Shown here piece by piece: positions 62,001 through 64,000 of a stretch of 64,000 nucleotides of DNA (its first letter is position 1; each line of letters begins with the position of its first letter). Under the pieces are notes generated by a model, which saw nothing but the letters and a program-made list of their open reading frames with translations, ran no database searches and had not been told where the DNA came from. The stretch is from Pedobacter sp. Leaf216 (GTDB lineage: Bacteria; Bacteroidota; Bacteroidia; Sphingobacteriales; Sphingobacteriaceae). A program made the position numbers and the translations under genes. Location: positions 423,788 to 487,787 of the forward strand of contig NZ_LMKM01000012.1 of assembly GCF_001421515.1 (NCBI RefSeq), read 5' to 3'.

Positions 62001-62205
62001 ATCAGGAAATAAATCAATCGGAACGGGTGCCGTTGGCGGGATGTTGATCGGTACTTTGTTTGGGGTATTCGTAATCCCTGCTTTGTTTATCATATTCCAA
62101 TCTTTACAAGAACGTGTAAGCAATAAATCGCCTTTTAATGAAGGAATTGATCATGAGCAAACACCAGAAGAATACGAATTGGCAACTGCTAACAGCAAAC
62201 ATTAA
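59026..62205 (+). CDS. RND efflux pump (AcrB/MexB-like, HAE1 family)
   Basis: This 1059-residue inner-membrane pump has the HAE1 opening FKKFIERPVLSTVISIIIVI, twelve membrane helices and two large periplasmic loops. The proton-relay aspartates are in GIVVDDAIVVVE in helix 4. The second half has LLAKNAILIVEYA. It exports lipophilic compounds by proton antiport. It lies 49 bp after the adaptor and 10 bp before the channel gene. Nothing in its length or motifs is unusual. Confidence 0.96.
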   Translation: MFKKFIERPVLSTVISIIIVILGVLGLATLPVSQYPEIAPPTVQVSTSYQGANADVVMSSVVVPLEEQINGVEDMTYMTSSASNDGTATITVNFKLGTNPDLAAVNVQNRVARATSLLPAEVTKSGVITAKRQASNVLIFGIYSDDPSYDQKFLQNYANINIIPQIKRINGVGDASAFGQMDYTMRVWLKPDVMAVYGLIPSDVNAALAEQNVEAAPGQFGEQGDQAFQYTLKYTGRLKDEAEFSNIIIKADANGQILRLKDVARIELGAQSYASTVKFNGKQALGIAINQTAGSNAKEVIENSIKTLDEAQKSFPKGVHYTTLVNVNDFLDASIEKVIHTLIEAFILVFLVVFIFLQDFRSTLIPAISVPVAIIGTFFFLSLFGFTINLLTLFALVLAIGIVVDDAIVVVEAVHAKLDEGYTDARKATIDAMDDISGAIISITLVMAAVFIPVSFISGSSGVFYKQFGLTLAISIILSAINALTLSPALCAIFLKPHKEDHEKSKNFLNRFYDAFNTSFDAVTGKYKKSVGFLSRTKWIVGAGIAFFTVLLIWTMNTTPKGFVPNEDLGTVFSDISLPAGTSLEETDLVIKRIDSIAHTVPEIKNSLRVVGRSLISGSGSSYGMVIGRLIPWDERKRDVKAIIGELFAKAASIKGAKIIFFAPPTIQGFGTSGGFEFQLQDKTGGDIKKFNDVGNSFLAALSKRPEIQYASTSFNPNFPQYQIDVNVAKVKQAGLTVSDVLATLQGYYGGVYASNFNKFGKQFRVIYQADAQYRANQQSLTSIYVRNSSGGMAPISEFINLEKVYGPQAISRFNLFTSIAVTGNPNAGYSSGDALKAVQEEAAIHLPTGYGYEFSGLSREEMAGGSQTVFIFLLCVIFVYFLLAAQYESYILPLAVLFSLPIGLAGVFVFDKIFGVDNNIYTQITLIMLVGLLAKNAILIVEYAVDRRRKGMSIVNSAIDGATARLRPILMTSFAFILGLLPLMLSSGVGASGNKSIGTGAVGGMLIGTLFGVFVIPALFIIFQSLQERVSNKSPFNEGIDHEQTPEEYELATANSKH

Positions 62206-62215
62206 TATTAAGAAA

Positions 62216-63616
62216 ATGAATTTTAGATATAAACATTCCATTTTAATCGGTTTAGCAATTCTTAGTCTGAGTGCCTGCGTAACTAAAAAATACGAACGCC
62301 CACAGGTTACCAGCGAAGGCTTATACCGGGATAACAATACCACAGATACAACAACCATGGCCGATTTGCAATGGAAAACGCTGTTTTCTGATACCACATT
62401 GCAATCGCTCATTCAACAGGGAATAAATGAAAATTTAGACTTAAAGCAGGCAATTGAGCGCATTAAGATTGCAGAAGCAACTTTAATTCAAAGTCGTGGG
62501 GCATTATTGCCAAGTTTACAGGCCGATGTAAACGTAACCGATAATAAAGCGTCGGCTGCGGCACAGAATTTTCCGGCAGGGATAAACATTAATTTAGAAA
62601 CACAAACCTATAAAGCACAGCTAAGTACCAGTTGGGAAGCTGATATATGGGGTAAACTGAGCAGCGCAAAACGTGGTGCATATGCTACTTTATTACAAAG
62701 TGATGCTGCCAAAAGAGCCGTTCAAACTCAATTAATTGCAACTATTGCCAACAACTATTATGCATTACTGGCACTAGATAAGCAACTGGCCATTACTGAG
62801 CAAACCATTAAGGTTAGAACTCAGGATGTAGAAACCATGAGGGCATTAAAGCAAGGTGCTGTGGTTAATGGAGCCGCTGTTGTACAAAGTGAAGCCAATT
62901 TATATGCTGCCCAGGTAACATTGCCTGATTTAAAAAGAAGTATTAAAGAAGCAGAAAATGCCTTGAGTGTACTGGTTGCAAAAGCACCAAACGCAATTAA
63001 CCGCACTACTTTGGATCAGCAAACGCCTTATGCCAATTTACAAACCGGAGTTTCTGCGCAATTGTTAAAAAACCGCCCGGATGTAATTGCAGCTGAATTT
63101 GGATTTAGATCGGCTTTTGAAAATACCAATGTGGCCAAAGCTTATTTTTATCCTGCATTAACCATTACCGCAGCAGGTGGTTTATCGAGTTTGCAATTGC
63201 AGGATTTCTTCAGCAAATCGATCTTCTACAATTTGGTTGGTGGTTTAACGCAGCCTATTTTTGCTAAAGGGGCAAATAAAGCCCGTTTAAAAACAGCGGA
63301 AGCAAACCAACAGATTGCGTTTTACAATTTCCAACAAACGCTTTTAACTGGCGGACAGGAAGTTTCAAATGCTTTGTACGCTTACCAAACCGCAGCAGAA
63401 AAAGAAGAAACACGCGCAAAACAAATTGCTTCGCTTACCAAAGCTGTTGATTTTACCAAAGAATTATTGCGTTATAGCTCAGCAACAAACTATACTGATG
63501 TTTTAACTTCAGAACAGAGTTTGTTAACCGCTCAATTGAGTGGCATTAACGATAGATTACAAAAACTACAGTCGGTTGTAAACCTTTACCGTGCATTAGG
63601 CGGTGGCTGGAAATAA
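62216..63616 (+). CDS. TolC/OprM-like outer-membrane efflux lipoprotein
   Basis: This is a 466-residue channel from ATG 62216, 10 bp after the pump stop; a longer frame overlapping the pump is rejected. The lipobox ends at Cys21 (AILSLSAC). Two OEP repeats of helices and strands are visible, for example STSWEADIWGKLSSAKRGAY and the pseudo-repeat in NVAKAYFYPALTITAAGGL. It forms the trimeric outer-membrane duct of the pump. A perfect terminator follows. Confidence 0.94.
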   Translation: MNFRYKHSILIGLAILSLSACVTKKYERPQVTSEGLYRDNNTTDTTTMADLQWKTLFSDTTLQSLIQQGINENLDLKQAIERIKIAEATLIQSRGALLPSLQADVNVTDNKASAAAQNFPAGININLETQTYKAQLSTSWEADIWGKLSSAKRGAYATLLQSDAAKRAVQTQLIATIANNYYALLALDKQLAITEQTIKVRTQDVETMRALKQGAVVNGAAVVQSEANLYAAQVTLPDLKRSIKEAENALSVLVAKAPNAINRTTLDQQTPYANLQTGVSAQLLKNRPDVIAAEFGFRSAFENTNVAKAYFYPALTITAAGGLSSLQLQDFFSKSIFYNLVGGLTQPIFAKGANKARLKTAEANQQIAFYNFQQTLLTGGQEVSNALYAYQTAAEKEETRAKQIASLTKAVDFTKELLRYSSATNYTDVLTSEQSLLTAQLSGINDRLQKLQSVVNLYRALGGGWK

Positions 63617-63640
63617 ACAATAATTAACAAGCATTTTTAG

Positions 63641-63670
63641 GGCATTCTGATATTTCAGAATGCCTTTTTT
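63641..63670 (+). terminator. Intrinsic terminator of the efflux operon
   Basis: GGCATTCTGA and TCAGAATGCC form a perfect 10-bp stem around TATT, followed by six T residues. Confidence 0.9.
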
Positions 63671-64000
63671 GTTGAGTAAATTGTTGGCCTAAGCCTGATG
63701 CCACGGAAGACATGTGGTTTGTCATCCACAGCCACGCAAAGGACGGAATTGGCGCAAGGCAAATTCAAAGATCTCTCCACTTCGCGTTGCTTCGGTCGAG
63801 ATGACGATTCTATACGTCCACTCTAATTTTCAAAAATAAACATGCGGGGTGATTTAATTTATAAAAACATAGCGATCGCTTTAAGATTCCCGCATGCGCG
63901 AGAATGACGACCGTGTTTAAAATACCTACTAAAAGATTGTTTCGGCTCGCTCTGCCTCCAGCCATGCAAAGGGCGGAATTGGCGCAAGGCAAATTCAAAA
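63671..64000. repeat. Gene-free right edge with dispersed repeats
   Basis: A 41-bp direct repeat with two mismatches occurs at 63729-63769 and 63959-63999 (shared core GGCGCAAGGCAAATTC). Between them are GGTCGAGATGACGATTC-type sequence, also seen near 34500, and GATTCCCGCATGCGCGAGAA. The second copy runs to the window edge. No gene was seen. Confidence 0.6.

Noticed and set aside
62138..62215. N-terminal extension of the outer-membrane channel
   Set aside because: It overlaps the pump gene in another frame and would bury the lipoprotein signal.
57807..63616. Horizontally acquired resistance island
   Set aside because: Composition and promoter type match the neighbours, and no mobility genes flank the operon.

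Overview
The window looks like chromosome from a Bacteroidota member of the Sphingobacteriaceae, most likely Pedobacter or a close relative. The evidence is a low G+C content, many Bacteroidota-type promoters (-7 box TAnnTTTG, sometimes with a TTTG/TTG -33 box), few Shine-Dalgarno sites, a TonB-dependent receptor, a three-subunit SdhCAB, LytTR and BlaI/M56 signalling modules, and dispersed repeats of the kind common in this phylum. The genus is inferred from gene content and was not checked against a database.

Layout, left to right. 1-1067: a DUF1569 gene and a WYL regulator with an operator-like dyad between them. 1221-10020: a four-gene operon (three Gfo/Idh/MocA oxidoreductases and a giant HEAT-repeat protein with two DUF1080 domains) facing a divergent ROK regulator. 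It is probably a 3-keto-glycoside catabolic cluster. 10109-16868: a hydrolase, a GNAT acetyltransferase, a CDGSH Fe-S protein, an AraC regulator, an SDR, a lysine-rich miniprotein, a sulfatase whose only ATG is followed by a stop at codon 3, and a divergent DoxX/HxlR pair. 16976-19533: a histone-H1-like protein, then three tandem copies of a probable small RNA gene with terminators, then an ArsR/Old-Yellow-Enzyme operon. 19959-24733: pirin, an ECF sigma operon divergent from a lipoprotein, HIT and greA. The greA leader holds a strong intrinsic terminator.

25027-34406: an M1 peptidase, OsmC, a D-2-hydroxyacid dehydrogenase, a TonB receptor, a Nudix hydrolase, a REP-hairpin array with a REP-associated Y1 transposase (RAYT), and an acyltransferase. 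34721-38787: a LytTR two-component system divergent from a small membrane protein and an ABC-2 exporter, with LytTR-like direct repeats 21 bp apart between them. 38894-47310: an M28 peptidase, an orphan LuxR helix-turn-helix protein, a four-gene operon ending in a histidine kinase and response regulator, and a BlaI/M56 operon whose TonB and plug modules recur as separate genes. 47797-51328: sdhCAB. 51849-57275: a TlpA-like lipoprotein that has lost its CxxC, a cold shock protein, an HtrA protease and dapF. 57807-63616: a complete RND efflux operon (adaptor, pump, outer-membrane channel).

No tRNA, rRNA, CRISPR array, prophage or intact insertion sequence was recognised. The most interesting element is the triple small-RNA array at 17541-17976. 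Next are the RAYT/REP cluster, the greA leader terminator, the LytTR site pair and the M56-TonB-plug module family.
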